Shown here: positions 45,571 to 57,431 of the stretch, piece by piece | How the letters are laid out: each line of letters begins with the position of its first letter | How positions within the stretch are numbered: position 1 is the stretch's first letter | Made by a program: the position numbers and the translations under genes | Notes under the pieces: generated by a model | What the model saw: the letters and a program-made list of their open reading frames with translations, nothing else | Told to the model about the DNA's origin: nothing | The model's database searches: none | Assembly: GCA_015179045.1 (NCBI GenBank) | Contig: WHUZ01000001.1 | Span: 1,550,001-1,614,000 of the forward strand | DNA: 64,000 nucleotides | Reading direction: 5' to 3' | Origin: Kalaharituber pfeilii | Taxonomy: Eukaryota > Ascomycota > Pezizomycetes > Pezizales > Pezizaceae

Positions 45571-48500
45571 TCAGAACTCCCCACCAACTACTCCTCCACC
45601 CTCTAACAAACCACTCTCTACCATCATATTATACAATTCCGGCTCCAGGAACTTCGCGATTGTCACTTCCTCACTCAACCCCTTCCTCCTCCTCGTTTTA
45701 ACCACCAAATCCCTTGCCATCTCCCTTATACCAGCAGGCTCCAATGGTCTCAATTTAATATCTCGATCCAGTGGATCACCGGGTACGACGTCCCACTTGT
45801 CAAATACCAAATTGACAAACGCCTGTCCTTGGGTATGGATACGTACATCGGTCTCGAAGCCGAAAGAGTCCAGGACTGGGATCAGGCCCTTGACGAGATA
45901 CAGCGGTGTACCGGGAATGGGACCGTCGCTGAGGACGTGGCCTCTGCGGCGAGCGAGGACAGTGTACAGGTGAGGGACGGAGTCGGCGGGTGCAGTAATG
46001 TGGCATGAGTATAGGGGTTCCATAAGGCGAGGCGAGGCCATGAGAAAGGAGGAGTAGCAAGCACGGCGGGAGGTCGGGATAATTTGACCGGCGCCACGGA
46101 AAATGGGTTCTGATGCAAGTGACACGTCCATGATTTTGAATTTGCAATCACGAATCGCTGTCTTGTATGTTAGCGTATTTCTAGTAACCAAAACTGTAAC
46201 GTGGATTAGGATAACTGAAGAGGGTTAACTAACGTTCTTCACATAATGGCCCCTCCCGCGACGCCCAGGCAAACCCCTGTTTAATCGAATCCCGTACCGA
46301 GTTTAACAGCTTCTTATCCACCTCACTCGGCAATGTATCATCCTGCAGGATATTGGGACCCTGTTCATCGGGTCCAAATGCCCAAATACTTCTACTCGCC
46401 AATAAATCCCATCCGTAATTCTCCTCAAAGAACTTCCCGACCTGTCTAATCGGCCACTTTATGCTTACTTTTCCCTTCTCAATATCTTCACCTATTCCCT
46501 TTTCTAACGGCTCCGCAATCATCGTGATCTTGTTCTTTCTATTCGGCGTCATTGCGTAGCATTTAATGGCGGACGTGTCCTGCACTGTCTCACAGAAGCG
46601 TGTCACGGGATCGGATACCTTCAATTCCATTTCGGAGTAGAGACGGCGGAGGTCGTGCAGGACGCAGTCCATATACAATTCCCCGGTGCCCAAGATGATG
46701 TGCTCTCCGGACTCTTCCACCTTGGTTATTACCAACGGATACGATTTGCTGATTTTGCGCAGCCCGTCGAGCATCTTTGGAAGCTCCGATGGATTTACGG
46801 GCTCCACAGCGACTTTAAACACCGACTCTGTGAAGTGCTTTACAGGCTTGAAGATGTACCGGTCTTCGGCGATGTTCTTGTCTACGATGGTGGCGGACTT
46901 GACAATCGAGTTGTCGACGCCACCGAGAAGAACCCAGTTGCCTGCAGGCACGCCCGAGACGGGGACTTTGTACCGGGCCTCGGAGACCCAGGTGTCGGTG
47001 ATGGTGGACACTACCATGTCTTCCTCGTCGTCGAGCGTGTACGATTCGCCCAATACCCGTACCTGCATTCCTGGACGCGCGGTACCAGACATGACACGGC
47101 CTAGAGCATGGAACCCTGCGGCGTCAGCAGTGCTATAGAGTTTTGCAACATGTATGACCAAGGGGCCGTCCTGATCGCAATTGATCATTGCAGTGGCCAC
47201 TTCTGAGTCTAGAGGTCCAGTGTAGGCGTTTTGCACTTTTTCTTTGGCGCCAGCGAGCGGAGACGGGATGTGTTCGAGGACCATGTCAACGAAGCCGGTA
47301 GAGGTCCCGAAGAATTTGGTGCAGACAAGTTTGAGAAGGGTTTTAGCGTCGAGGTGGTACTGAGAGGGTTTGAGGGTGATGCCGAGTGACTCAAGGGTGC
47401 GTTTGAGGGAGCTGGCGCTTTCGCCAATGGTCTAGTTGGAGAGGGAAGTTAGTACGATATACTTAGGGCATGGGAGGGAGGAAGGAAATGGGGATAAGTA
47501 CATGTGCATAGAGCTTGTATAGAGGCTCCAAGATGAAGTGGACGAATGTCCGTCGTGACTTTTGCTCGAGACTCTTCCTTGTGAACTTCCTGCTCGTGGG
47601 ATTGAAGAATATATCACCCCATAACCTTTTTGCGAAATCGACATAATTTACGCCATCTACTGATGTCAGCACCTTCTGAAAGCTCCCTATTTTAACATCA
47701 ACACGATGCCCTTACCATAAGTAGCTGCATACATCAATGCGAAACTTTCCAATGAAAAACACCACTTCATATCCGAGCTCGCGAAGCACACATTACCCTT
47801 CTCTGGACTCAATCTCAAGTTCTTGCCCGGTGCTGCTGCACTAATGACAGTATTCACTTCCTCAATCACGTGTTTGAGCTTGAAATACGCATCTGTGGGT
47901 GGAATTTTCAATTCAAGTATCAATCGATCAATCTTGTTTATCACGAGTACAATAGGTATGTTCTCGGAAACAGCATGCTTGATGATCTGCTCCGTATTGA
48001 TCATGACTCCTTCCACGACGTCCACAATCAAGACCAGCCCATCGGAAAGACGAATTGAGGGTGCGATTTCGTCGACAAAATTGACATGCCCTGGGGTATC
48101 AAGGATGTTGAAAAGGTGGGATTTACCCCTCGAGGATTGCAAAACTAGAGACATGGGGGAGGACTTTACAGAAAGCCCGCGTTCGCGTTCGAGGATATGC
48201 AGGTCAGTGTACCGGAGCTGTGCACCCTTCTTTGGAAACGCCCTCGGAGGCAAGTCATGCGTTTCTAACACAAGCATATCCATGAATGCAGTTTTGCCGT
48301 GGTGTAGATGGCCTGCTAATGTGATGTTCCGGACTTGGTCTGGGAAGTTCATAAGATCCATCATGAATCTGCCCGGGCAATCGTGATTTAGCAACTTTGA
48401 CCTCACAAGGTTTAGGCCAAGAATGAACCTACTCTCGTGAGAAGTACACATTTGGTAAATCCACTTCCTCGATGTTGAACTTCTTCACCTTGATTGGTGC

Positions 48501-49184
48501 TATATTATCATTAGCTTCCCTTCACTTCACCCAGCACTCATAGCAGTCGGTCATACCTATTATGGGTTCTGTCAATGGCTGTGCATCTTCCTCTTCCACT
48601 AGCGCCTCCACATCCGGACCGTATACCTGCCCATGGATTGTCAGCACCCCGTCTTAATTCAAATTGCCTAATAGTCGCGTACCTGCTCCGCCGTAGGGTA
48701 ATACTGCTTATCTATTTGACCGAAGCCGTCAGAATTCGTACCTCTTTCACTCGAATCGCCTAATAATCTCAATTCTCGGGCATACCCTCATGTAAAATCA
48801 CTGCATTTGATGGGCCTGTATCTACATTGGAAACAAGTAATCAGCAGTTGCCCACAATCCTAGAACAGTTGACGCAGTCTCCGTATCCGCATTCATACCA
48901 TCAACCTCCATCAACTCATCCCCAGCAGGCCGCGCCTGTTCCACCTCCTCTTCATAATCGACATAAGCATCGGCGTCTATCTTCTCCTGTCGCAATTCCT
49001 CCTCATCAGACTCTACGGACTCCCCAATGTAGTTTCCGAACCTGCTCACAAACGAAACGGCACAGTATTAGCATCCATTGTATTACTCTCGCAGGGTCGG
49101 TGGCTTGCGCTGCCTGGCGGAAGAGCGAAGAAAACGAAGTTGCTGGAGGTGGGAGTGACGTTACTCGTCATATAAATCATCCAT
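45571..49184 (-). CDS. SNU114: SNU114, U5 snRNP EF-2-like GTPase
   Basis: SNU114 is the spliceosomal EF-2 homologue (human EFTUD2) that controls Brr2 and Prp8 during spliceosome activation and disassembly. A 20-nt first exon at 49165-49184 encodes MDDLYDE; removing a 123-nt intron (49042-49164) joins it to [15 protein letters not shown], the conserved N-terminus. Next come [27 protein letters not shown] and [11 protein letters not shown]. The GTPase motifs are [13 protein letters not shown] (G1), DTPGHVNF (G3) and INKIDRL (G4). Domains II-V follow ([47 protein letters not shown], and the domain V block ending [10 protein letters not shown]). About eight exons all join in frame. It is divergent from the RKM5-like gene. 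Confidence 0.95.
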
Positions 49185-49624
49185 CTTTCCTAGGTATTGT
49201 CAAATATCTGAAGCCGGGAGGGGATCTCTGTTTGGGATATGGCACTGAAGAGATCAGATGGGAATTCGCCGCTCTCGAATACTTTTGGCGAAATGTTCGT
49301 TGCAACTTCAAGCATGAGCCGCACTAGTTCCAGAACACGAGCCTACCGCTACAGTGTGTGAACGCGAAAACGCAACAGAAAATGCCACAGGTCCTGGTTT
49401 GCTAGCCATGCCAAGCAAATTGCATCACCAACCAAGCCACTACTACTAGTACCAGTATAATACGCGATGATCTCCTTGATATTCGACTCCTAACTGGACT
49501 GCTAAACTTACACCGAATCTGGGGACGTGCCAAAACTGAAGGAAAACCGACCCTCAAAATTTCTGGCATCCGCCACTCATCGATCATTAGCGTTCCCCAG
49601 CTTCCAAGATAGCCGCAACAGCGC
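49185..49624. other. Bidirectional promoter region of SNU114 and RKM5-like gene
   Basis: About 440 bp separate the divergent start codons. I see no further exon. No specific binding motif stands out. Confidence 0.5.
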
Positions 49625-50886
49625 ATGACCCTCCATTCTTTCCTTCTGCTTCTCGGTGATCCCATCGACGGATCTACACCAGAATCCATTTATGAAGCCA
49701 TTTTCCCATTGTTCGCTCACCGCCCACCACCAAAGAGCCTTGGCTTCATTGACCGCAAGTCGACCATTCTATCTGTGACAGTCAACGATCGTGAATTCAA
49801 AATCAATCAGTCGCCAACATTGCTTGGAAGTCAGAGGGAAAGGGGAACTACTGGGGCAGGTGCGTTGCTCATGGTGACATTTTTTGAGATTGGCATGATA
49901 TTCTTGTAACTGAAACCCTGCCCCGCATGTGCACCCCCAGCATCATAATGTTAATTGCTCGTCTATTCATCTCACTGTTTCTTACAAGCCTGTTTACATG
50001 TAGTTCTGTGGTCCATCACGCCGCCCCTTGCAACCTTTCTCACATCGTTGACTAGTCCATTGGCAATTCATGGTATCATCTCACCACAATCTACAATACT
50101 TGAACTCGGCACTGGAGTCTCCTCCATCATTGGCCTGTCTCTGGCAATTGCTGCGCCGCTAAACACCCGCCCGGCGAGAATTATATTGAGTGATCAAGAG
50201 TATGTTCTGAAACTCGCTCGGAAAAACATTGAAGAAAACCTGGATGCTGCGGGTAAATGGGAGAAGGTAAGAGATGACGTGAAGCCTACATTTGCTTCAT
50301 ACAAGGTATCCGCGTCCCCGGCCGGGAGGAAAAACACTCGAGAGTCAGCTCGCTTTGGGAGATCAGCAATTAGCAAGTCACGTACCAACTCAGGATTAGC
50401 GACAGGAACGGAGCCTTCCTCACGCCATCCCGGTATAACCATTGATGTTATCTCCCTTGACTGGGAAGAAGACTCAATTTGGCATCATCCAGCGTTTTCC
50501 GGGCGCCTCAGATGCCCCATATCACTAGTTCTTGTAGTCGATTGCATTTATAACGAGTCATTGATAGCCCCTTAATAGATACTTGTATAGATGCTTGTTG
50601 TTTGTCGTTCTCTTCCACCACGACTATTTCAAATACAGATGAATACTCCCATGCAAGCGATACACTAGTGCTCATTGCATTGGAGCTCCGGTCACCAGAT
50701 GTTACGGAACTTTTCCTAGAGCAGTTCACAAAGTCCTTTGTAGTATGGCGAATTCCTGATCGCTTACTATGCGAGGAATTGAGATGTGGAGCGGATGATG
50801 GAGGTAGGGAAATTGGGAGTGGATACGTTTTGTTTTGCGGGGTTCTAAAAGTGGACATGATTGAGATTCGCAAGAAATGGAAGTAG
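49625..50886 (+). CDS. RKM5: RKM5-like protein lysine methyltransferase (apparent frame break)
   Basis: This is a seven-beta-strand SAM-dependent methyltransferase of the METTL21/RKM5 group; yeast Rkm5 methylates ribosomal protein L1. The start is MTLHSFLLLLGDPIDG at 49625. An intron (about 49860-50000) joins RGTTGAVLWSITPPLATFL. The SAM motif I is ILELGTGVSSIIGLSLA, followed by ARIILSDQEYVLKLARKNIEEN. After a variable Ser/Arg-rich segment comes ITIDVISLDWEEDS and the family hallmark VVDCIYNESLIAP. The frame then stops at 50573, while the rest (SDTLVLIALELRSPD, FVVWRIPDRLL, GYVLFCGVLKV) is in another frame. One extra C in the four-C run at 50568-50571 would rejoin them, with an optional intron (about 50585-50638). 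An alternative intron could bypass the break but would delete the conserved NESLIAP. Confidence 0.8.
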
Positions 50887-51117
50887 GCTACATCACGTGA
50901 CCAGATTTTTTCACGCTTCTTTGTATGACTGACAGCATGCTAGAAACATTTGAATAGTCAAAAAAAATAAAAAAAATAAAAAAAAAATACCCAGTATTGT
51001 CGTGAAATAGTCCCTGTATTGTCGTAGAGCAACAAGGGTATTGAGATATAGATGGAGATCTACAAGGTTGAAGGCTTCTCTAAACACCAAATAGAGTATG
51101 AATGAAAAAATCTGCTA

Positions 51118-52182
51118 CTACTTGCCAGTTGCATGAGTTTCCCAGAACTGTTTTCTTTCCTTCATCAAATCTTGAGCCCATTTTTTGACGTAATCGGTTT
51201 TAATCCGATTGACAACTTGTAGGAACTCTGAAAAGTCCTTTTTGGCGCCGTATCTCTTTTCGTACTCAATTGATTGGCAGAGGAGTTCAAATTTGTCCAC
51301 TACAAGTAAATTAATACCGGTACTCAAGTAGACAATCTGTTTGGTCCAAAGAACAAACCGTCTTTCACAAAGATTGCCTCCGGTGTTGCTCCATCCTCGT
51401 ACTCCTGCCATAGTGATAATATTTCAGCGGCAATCTGAGGATTTGTTGGTGCGAGAAGCTCAGTGGTTAGGTACTCCATTGTCTTTAACTCACGGGAGTG
51501 CTTTTCGTCTGGATTGGAATAATTAGGAACGTCTGAGTTATAGTTGATTTGTATTGTACCTTTATGAACATTATCAAGGGGCGTTATATCGCCAACCAGC
51601 GATTCCGCCATGTCATGTACAATTGCCATCTTGACGCAGTGGTCCCGATTGATACTCGAGTCAGGGCAGAGCATTGAAATGATTGACATTCGGTACATGT
51701 GGTCTGCGATTGATTCTGTAGCAATCTTCAGCAGCAAGCTCCTACAGCATCTTCTTGACTGCTATCTTTGCTCAGACAGGAAACAAACCACAATGAGATA
51801 ATCCGTGTCGTCTCCATCCCTCCCTTGGGGTAGTCTTGAGCCTCTCGATTATGTGCAAAAATGCTAATGGAGAGCTTGAGGGATTGGTCACTGGCTTGGG
51901 GATACCAGCAAGAGCTGCAGCAGATTAAGTGTGAAAAGTACGAGTCAGCGAAGCTTTGGGAAGGGTACAGATGATCTGTTTACCTGTTTCCAAAGACCAG
52001 AATTCTTTGGAAGTTCCAGCAGCGTCATCTGCTTCGAAGGTCAGGCCAAAGTAGAATAGTGATTGGGAAGATTACCAACATGTGGAACCATGGTCTTTGG
52101 AATTTCCAGCAGCGTCATCTGCTTCGAAGGTCAGGCCAAGGTAGAATAGTGATTGAGAAGATTACCAACCTGTGGAACCCAT
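51118..52182 (-). CDS. HD-domain 5'-deoxynucleotidase (HDDC2 / yeast YGK1-type)
   Basis: HDDC2-type HD-domain phosphohydrolases remove the 5'-phosphate from deoxyribonucleoside monophosphates. Start at 52182 (MGST), 13-nt first exon, then AGTSKEFWSLETALAGIPKP and HIIERLKTTPREGWRRHGLS. An intron joins this to CESIADHMYRMSIISM. Metal-binding residues are visible: H in SIADHMYRM, the HD pair in MAIVHDMAESLVGDI, and D in IFVKDVDKFELL. TPLDNVHKG, EKHSRELKTMEYL and the tail REQFWETHATGK-like end (KQFWETHATGK) follow family order. The gene is about 210 residues. A 90-bp tandem duplication at the 5' end creates two equivalent start exons (52182 and 52092), each 13 nt and each followed by the same intron, so either could initiate the protein. 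It is convergent with the RKM5-like gene. Confidence 0.88.
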
Positions 52183-52183
52183 T
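52004..52183. repeat. 90-bp tandem duplication covering the first exon of the deoxynucleotidase gene
   Basis: TCTTTGGAA at 52004 recurs at 52094, and the 90-bp units stay alignable throughout with about six differences. Each unit contains an ATG exon of 13 nt, the GTTGGT donor, the intron, its AAGCAG acceptor and the start of exon 2. It therefore duplicates a complete start module. Confidence 0.88.
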
Positions 52184-53253
52184 TGTGTACTAGTAGAAAA
52201 GTTGAAGATAAACTGGAATAGAGGTGAACGCTGAAACTGAAAGGACGCTGACAGGAGATCGTAAATGAGGATGGAGGAAGCTCACGAGCAAAGGAGGATG
52301 TCAGGAAGAAAGGTACGTTGTCTTAGATAAATATCTGCAGATCTGCAGGTAGGAACTTGATCTCGTGGCCTACGTTTGTTTTAGATAAATATCTGCAGGT
52401 AGGAACTTGGTCTCGTGGCTCACTACTGGCAGTTATAAAGTAGAGCTTCGGCGGGAGGTACCTGCATGCTAGCCTCGCCTCCGGCCTGATGTTGGGCTCC
52501 CGCTTCCCTTGTTCCCTGGTGCCAAGATTACCCCGTTTATCCTGTCGACCCTCTCTAAGCGGCCAGGGACAAACTCCATTCTTCTATGTAGAACCGGTTG
52601 ACGGTCAGTACCCCGTAGGTGACAATGTACTGAGTACTCGAGAGTACATTACAACTGCCGTTGACCATTTCATATTGCAGTGAACTACTGGTACATTATC
52701 CATTTTCGGAACCAGAACTTGGACTGTGGCGCCCGCATCAAATGGGGCTGTACTCAGTACTATAAGTGCGCATATTTTGTGCTGTCTTTGGCCCGAGGCT
52801 AGGTAGCTGTGTTTCGTACTCCGCATTCTCTTTACTGCACCGGACATCAACACTTATGTAATATGCATAGATGTCTAGCTGTGCCAAGGCTCTCCGATGC
52901 CACTGCCAAGCAAAGCCCCTGCAAGCTACTTAGTGCTACAGTACTTGCTGCATGGGCGCATCTTGCAAGAGGAGGTACCAGAGTATGCAAACCAACGAGC
53001 ATTCTATGATAGCATACCTCAAGGTCACATGCATCTGAACGTCAGTTTTAAAAACCATCTATAACAAGGCGGTTATTTCGGAGGCACCAACCGGAATTGA
53101 GCTAAGGCAAAAGAGCTACAGCATCCACACTATCAAAAGCTCTACACTTTCACTGGCTGGGTCAATTTAGCGTCTGGTCGCCTGCAAAAGCTCGAGGCTC
53201 ACCAACCTCACCCGCGCAGAACTTCACCCTGTTGCGCACTTGCAAGATTAAGG
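52183..53253. other. Intergenic between deoxynucleotidase and HAUS6-like genes
   Basis: About 1.07 kb between divergent genes. It contains a second, shorter tandem duplication at 52323-52420. The rest is unremarkable, with no supported exon. Confidence 0.5.
52323..52420. repeat. ~40-bp direct repeat, period 58 bp
   Basis: TTAGATAAATATCTGCAG at 52323 recurs at 52381. Both copies continue through GGTAGGAACTTG and TCTCGTGGC. The first copy carries an extra internal ATCTGCAG. It lies 140-240 bp upstream of the deoxynucleotidase start. Confidence 0.8.
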
Positions 53254-56185
53254 ATGAAATCGTCACCAGCCGTTTCCTTACTCTTGACGAATCTACAGTT
53301 GCTGGACTACTATTCTTCTGATGAAGCTTTCCCAATTTCAGTTGAAACATTTACTTCGTTGAAGAATAAGGGGAAGGCTTTTGAACACATTGTGCACCAT
53401 CTTTTTCACGTTTTTCAGCCAGCAGAGGCTGCAACTGTATGTGCACTTGTCGTAACATAGCAGAGAACGTACAGATTAACTAACAACACTGGTTTTCTGT
53501 AGAGGTTTCATGCATGTTGGCCAATATACGAACCTGTTCAGTCCAGGGAACTGCGAAATGTGGTTTTCAAATGGCTGACCGATCTCAAACGTACCGGACA
53601 ACTGCAGACCGGGGAAATGTTATTATCCGTCGCTCTCTCTTTGATGACTGCTGCGGCGAGAGATATGAAGAGTTATTACTTGCTTTATCTACAATGGTAC
53701 TCAGAAATCATGTGGAACGCGGGGTTTTCCAAGATAAACGCAGGCAAACAATTGGTTTGAATTCTCATCTCTCTACTCAGGTCTAGAACGCTAGAGAACT
53801 GACATACATTATTCATAGCATATAAACAGTGCATAACCCATACACCTTCACTCGCCTTGTTAACTCCCTTAACTTTGGCCCATCAATCTTCTTTGACCAG
53901 ATTACTTGCGTCCCGTAACGCGTCAAAGACTCAATGGAGCTCGTTTCAGATCCTACTCAAAGAAAAAGAAGCGAACTTGCTGCGACTTGCCTCTGAATAT
54001 CCACCCCACTCTGAGGATCCCAATGCTGCAAGACAAGGAGAAGTCGAAATTGTCGCAAAGTGGATAAATAACTGGCTTGGAGATGAGAGATGGTTGGATG
54101 TTCTTTCGAAAGGAGACCCTGATTTCAAACGAGATAAGCTACTAGAGATGGGTTATGATAAAGCATTAGCTAGACACCGCAATTTCATTGAAGATGATCA
54201 CATGGGAAAGGCAACTGCTGCTACTGCCTCCACAGCAGGCCTAAAAAACCTTGAGAAGCAAGTAGAGGAACAGAAAAAAAGGGTCAGTGAGCTGAAAAAG
54301 CTGAGAGAGTCCGCAATGAAGTCACTTGGCCAAGTGAAAACAGAACTATATGGTGATCAAGAAACCTCAACACAAGACGCCGCGCCGCCCACGAGGGATG
54401 GTCTTCAAGTGACATTTAGGGATCATACGGTTTGTTCTTTTTTTTTCCTTTTTCCCCTCCCCTGCCCTGTTTGCATATATGAATTATCTAATTCTTTAAA
54501 TACAGGATCTGAATGTCGCACAGCTTCCAAATGCTACGAGCAGAATCACTTCTAATGATGCTGGCACCGAATGTTTGCTCCCCAATCCCAATTCATCTTG
54601 CCTCATTTGCGTACACTTACCCTAACTCATGCAAGACTCTGTTTTGTTACAAGATGTGCTAGCCGAGTTACAGGCTGTGGATTCCGCAAAAAGAAGGCGA
54701 CGCCCAAGACCCATAATAACTCCTTTCAAGCCGCCAACATCGCAAAGTGACACGGTTCTTGAAGTAAAGGGAGATGGGCCACTCAGAAAAACACTACTTC
54801 CACAGCTTACAAACAAATCGACGAAGCCAATAACAGGTCTCCCTAAAGCAAACTATTCACTGCCAACTGGCAGAGCCACCATTATCAAAGCAAGACCTAC
54901 ACCAGAAGCTTTTCAATCAACTGAACAGCCTGCTACCCCGAATCGCAAGAGTGTTACCGAGGAATCAGATAGCTACTGGAATGACAGACAAAACAAATCG
55001 CAAGATAATAGAGTCGTACGATCTCCTAGTAGTGCCGATCTCTGGACTGCAGCGAGTTCCAGCCTTTCCTCTCCCCCGTCGCTACCCCCTCCAAAGACAC
55101 GAAGGCAGTATAACCCGGGGCACTCGCCGGAGCGTTTTCAAAGCAATTCTCCGACGTTTCCGCATGAGAAGTTTAGTGATATCAATGAGAGTATTATTAT
55201 GACCCCACATCGAAGCCGTGCAGCAAACGTTTCAGTTACCACTGAATCAACAACAGGGCCAGATTATACACCGAAAAGCAGGCCTGAAATATCTCGCAGT
55301 GGAATAGAGGATGACGAACTCACACCAAAACCGTCGGTTTATAAGAAGCCGTCCCAAAGAGACCAATTTCAGAAATACCATTCATTCGAAGATAGCGAAT
55401 TGTTGACAGAACAGGTATGCATAATCTGTCTCCACATTTCTGTGACATTTATGCTTATATTCAGCATGTAGATTTTATCTAAGGTCACAAATTCCACTTA
55501 TTCCCCTGAGCTCCAATCCTCAGCTAGACGCCCTTCTGCATCTCCAACAAGAATCAATCGATTTGGGTTCGGTTTCCGTTCACCGGATGTATCCCCTGCC
55601 AAAAATCCTGCATCTGGTTTTAATGTGTTCGAGCATAGCGAACTTTTATCATTTGCGTCTCCAGGTCCATTATCATCATCTTCTTCATTGCCATCAGTAA
55701 TACCTCTCCATCAATCTTCTCCTGACTATAAGTCAACATCTTCATCAAACAAACACCCTCAGCGGCGTGGTTCGCATACACTGTCCTCAAGTGACAACAG
55801 TGCCGTCTATTCCCCCTATAAATTAAGGGTAGATACGGTGGAGACTTCATCAGACCACTCAAATTTTGTTCATCCTGATACTACACCAAAGGAAGAGCTG
55901 TTAATGAGTGAGGACTACAACTCAGTTTTTAAGAGCCGTCCAAAAGTTGCTCTGAGCCCTCCTTTTACTCCAACTGCGCAGCCAAGCGTAAGGAATAATC
56001 GTGTGGGATCAACACACACTAGATTAAGCCCAGAGTTCATGAGCCTCAATAGTGCAGCGAATACATCTGAAAGCGAGGACGGAGCAGATATGGAGGGAAA
56101 CAGTTCTGCAATGAGGGCCTTCAGGTTTGCCAGTCCAGCATCAAGTAGCACTGGCGGGAGTCGGATACCTGGGAGGAAACTGTAA
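53254..56185 (+). CDS. HAUS augmin-like complex subunit 6 (apparent frame break)
   Basis: Augmin (HAUS) recruits gamma-tubulin to existing spindle microtubules for branching nucleation; HAUS6 provides the gamma-tubulin link. Exon 1 (53254-53438) encodes SLLLTNLQLLDYY; an intron joins EAAT to RFHACWPIYEPVQSRELRNV, the HAUS6 N-terminal domain. The block VIIRRSLFDDCCGERYEELL is strongly HAUS6-like but lies one frame away from the upstream FKWLTDLKRTGQLQTG. One extra G in the GGGG run at 53611-53614 would join them. An intron then leads to SLALLTPLTLAHQSSLTRLL, a helical region, a coiled coil (about 54240-54330, LEKQVEEQKKRVSELKKL) and a long Ser/Pro-rich tail with RSPDVSPAK. A 60-nt intron near 54572-54631 links the coiled-coil part to the tail. 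The stop is at 56185. Confidence 0.8.
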
Positions 56186-56773
56186 GGCTGTTTGATTACA
56201 TTTTTTACGTTGCCGTATGCTACATGATATATACCTGTCAATTTTTTTTCCCTACATTTCCTTATTCACTGGTACAGGATTACACTTTGTCTAATAATGG
56301 CCAGATGTGATGCACCAATCTGCTGCCCAGATCCACCCGGACTACTTAGCCCGGCAAGTATTCATGGTAGGCATCCTTTACGACCAGTTCCCGTAAAAAG
56401 TAGCCCGAGTATCTTTCTAATCCAAAACCACATTAAATGTATTATGATACGCATAAATGGACATTGGTTATGCTATCGCAAATTAGTGTGGTTGTAAAGT
56501 AACCCCCGTGGTTTGAGACTACCATGTAGTGGCAAATGTAGTCGAGGTTCAGTCTTGGCAACAATTTAAGGGAGGATTGCTTTTGTTTATGCCAAGCCTT
56601 TTTCTATATTGGTTTCTCCCCTCCTTCCATAGCTCCATAACCCTGAACCAGTGTCGAGTCCTACATTTCTCTCCATTAGCAACATCGATATCCGTCACAC
56701 TTAATACTCTAAACTCACCTGCCGTAAAGTAGCTAATCACCCTCGTCATAAATTCGATTTCAGCACGTGAAAG
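56186..56773. other. Intergenic between HAUS6-like and myosin light chain genes
   Basis: About 590 bp between two genes in the same orientation. No supported feature. Confidence 0.5.
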
Positions 56774-57431
56774 ATGGTAGGCCTCTGAGCTACTATTTGC
56801 ACTCACGGCACCTACTCACTCCTTAGCACATGGACAGGCAACTACCAACTACAAAGAAGCGTTCGCTCTCTTCGACAAAAAAGGGAATCAACGTGTCCCT
56901 GTGGGCTCTTTAGGAGATTTGCTTCGTGCTTGTGGCCAAAATCCGACCCTAGCAGAGGTTGATGAACTAGTTCGGGGGATCAAAAATGACTGTAAGCTAC
57001 AAGTGGCAGGCACATGATTGCTGATGAGGGAAATAGCAAAGCTAATCCAATCCAAAAATCGTAGTTGATTTCGAGAGCTTCCTTAAGATACTAAACCGGC
57101 CAAATGGTTTCAGAGACCCAGGGCAGCCAGAGGAGTTCGTAAGGGGGTTTCAGGTTTTTGACAAAGAGATGACGGGTTACATTGGCGTTGGAGAACTGAA
57201 ATATGGTATGATTAACGTTCCTAAGGGATGGTTCCTATGCAGGAGCTGACACTCTAAGTCCTTACCTCCCTTGGGGAGAAGCTCACGAGCGAGGAAGTCG
57301 ATGAACTCCTAAAGGGAATGAACATTCATGGAGATCAAGTCAATTATACCGGTAATTCAAAAATCATAGTTTGTTCTGCAATCATTACTAAAAATTCAAC
57401 AGATTTTGTCAAGATGATTCTGTCCAACTAA
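56774..57431 (+). CDS. Myosin essential/regulatory light chain, EF-hand (Cdc4/Mlc1 type)
   Basis: Cdc4/Mlc1-type light chains bind the IQ motifs of type II and V myosins and are needed for contractile-ring assembly and septation. Five exons (56774-56776, 56838-56991, 57065-57205, 57259-57351, 57403-57431) give 139 residues. The first exon is only the ATG. The protein begins MATTNYKEAFALFDKKGNQ, then GSLGDLLRACGQNPTLAEVDEL in the first EF-hand pair. The second pair has FQVFDKEMTGYIGVGEL and LTSLGEKLTSEEVDELL, and the protein ends FVKMILSN. The EF loops lack several calcium ligands, as in other myosin light chains. The exons are too short to stand out as open frames, but every junction is in phase. 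Length and order match the fungal family well. Confidence 0.92.
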
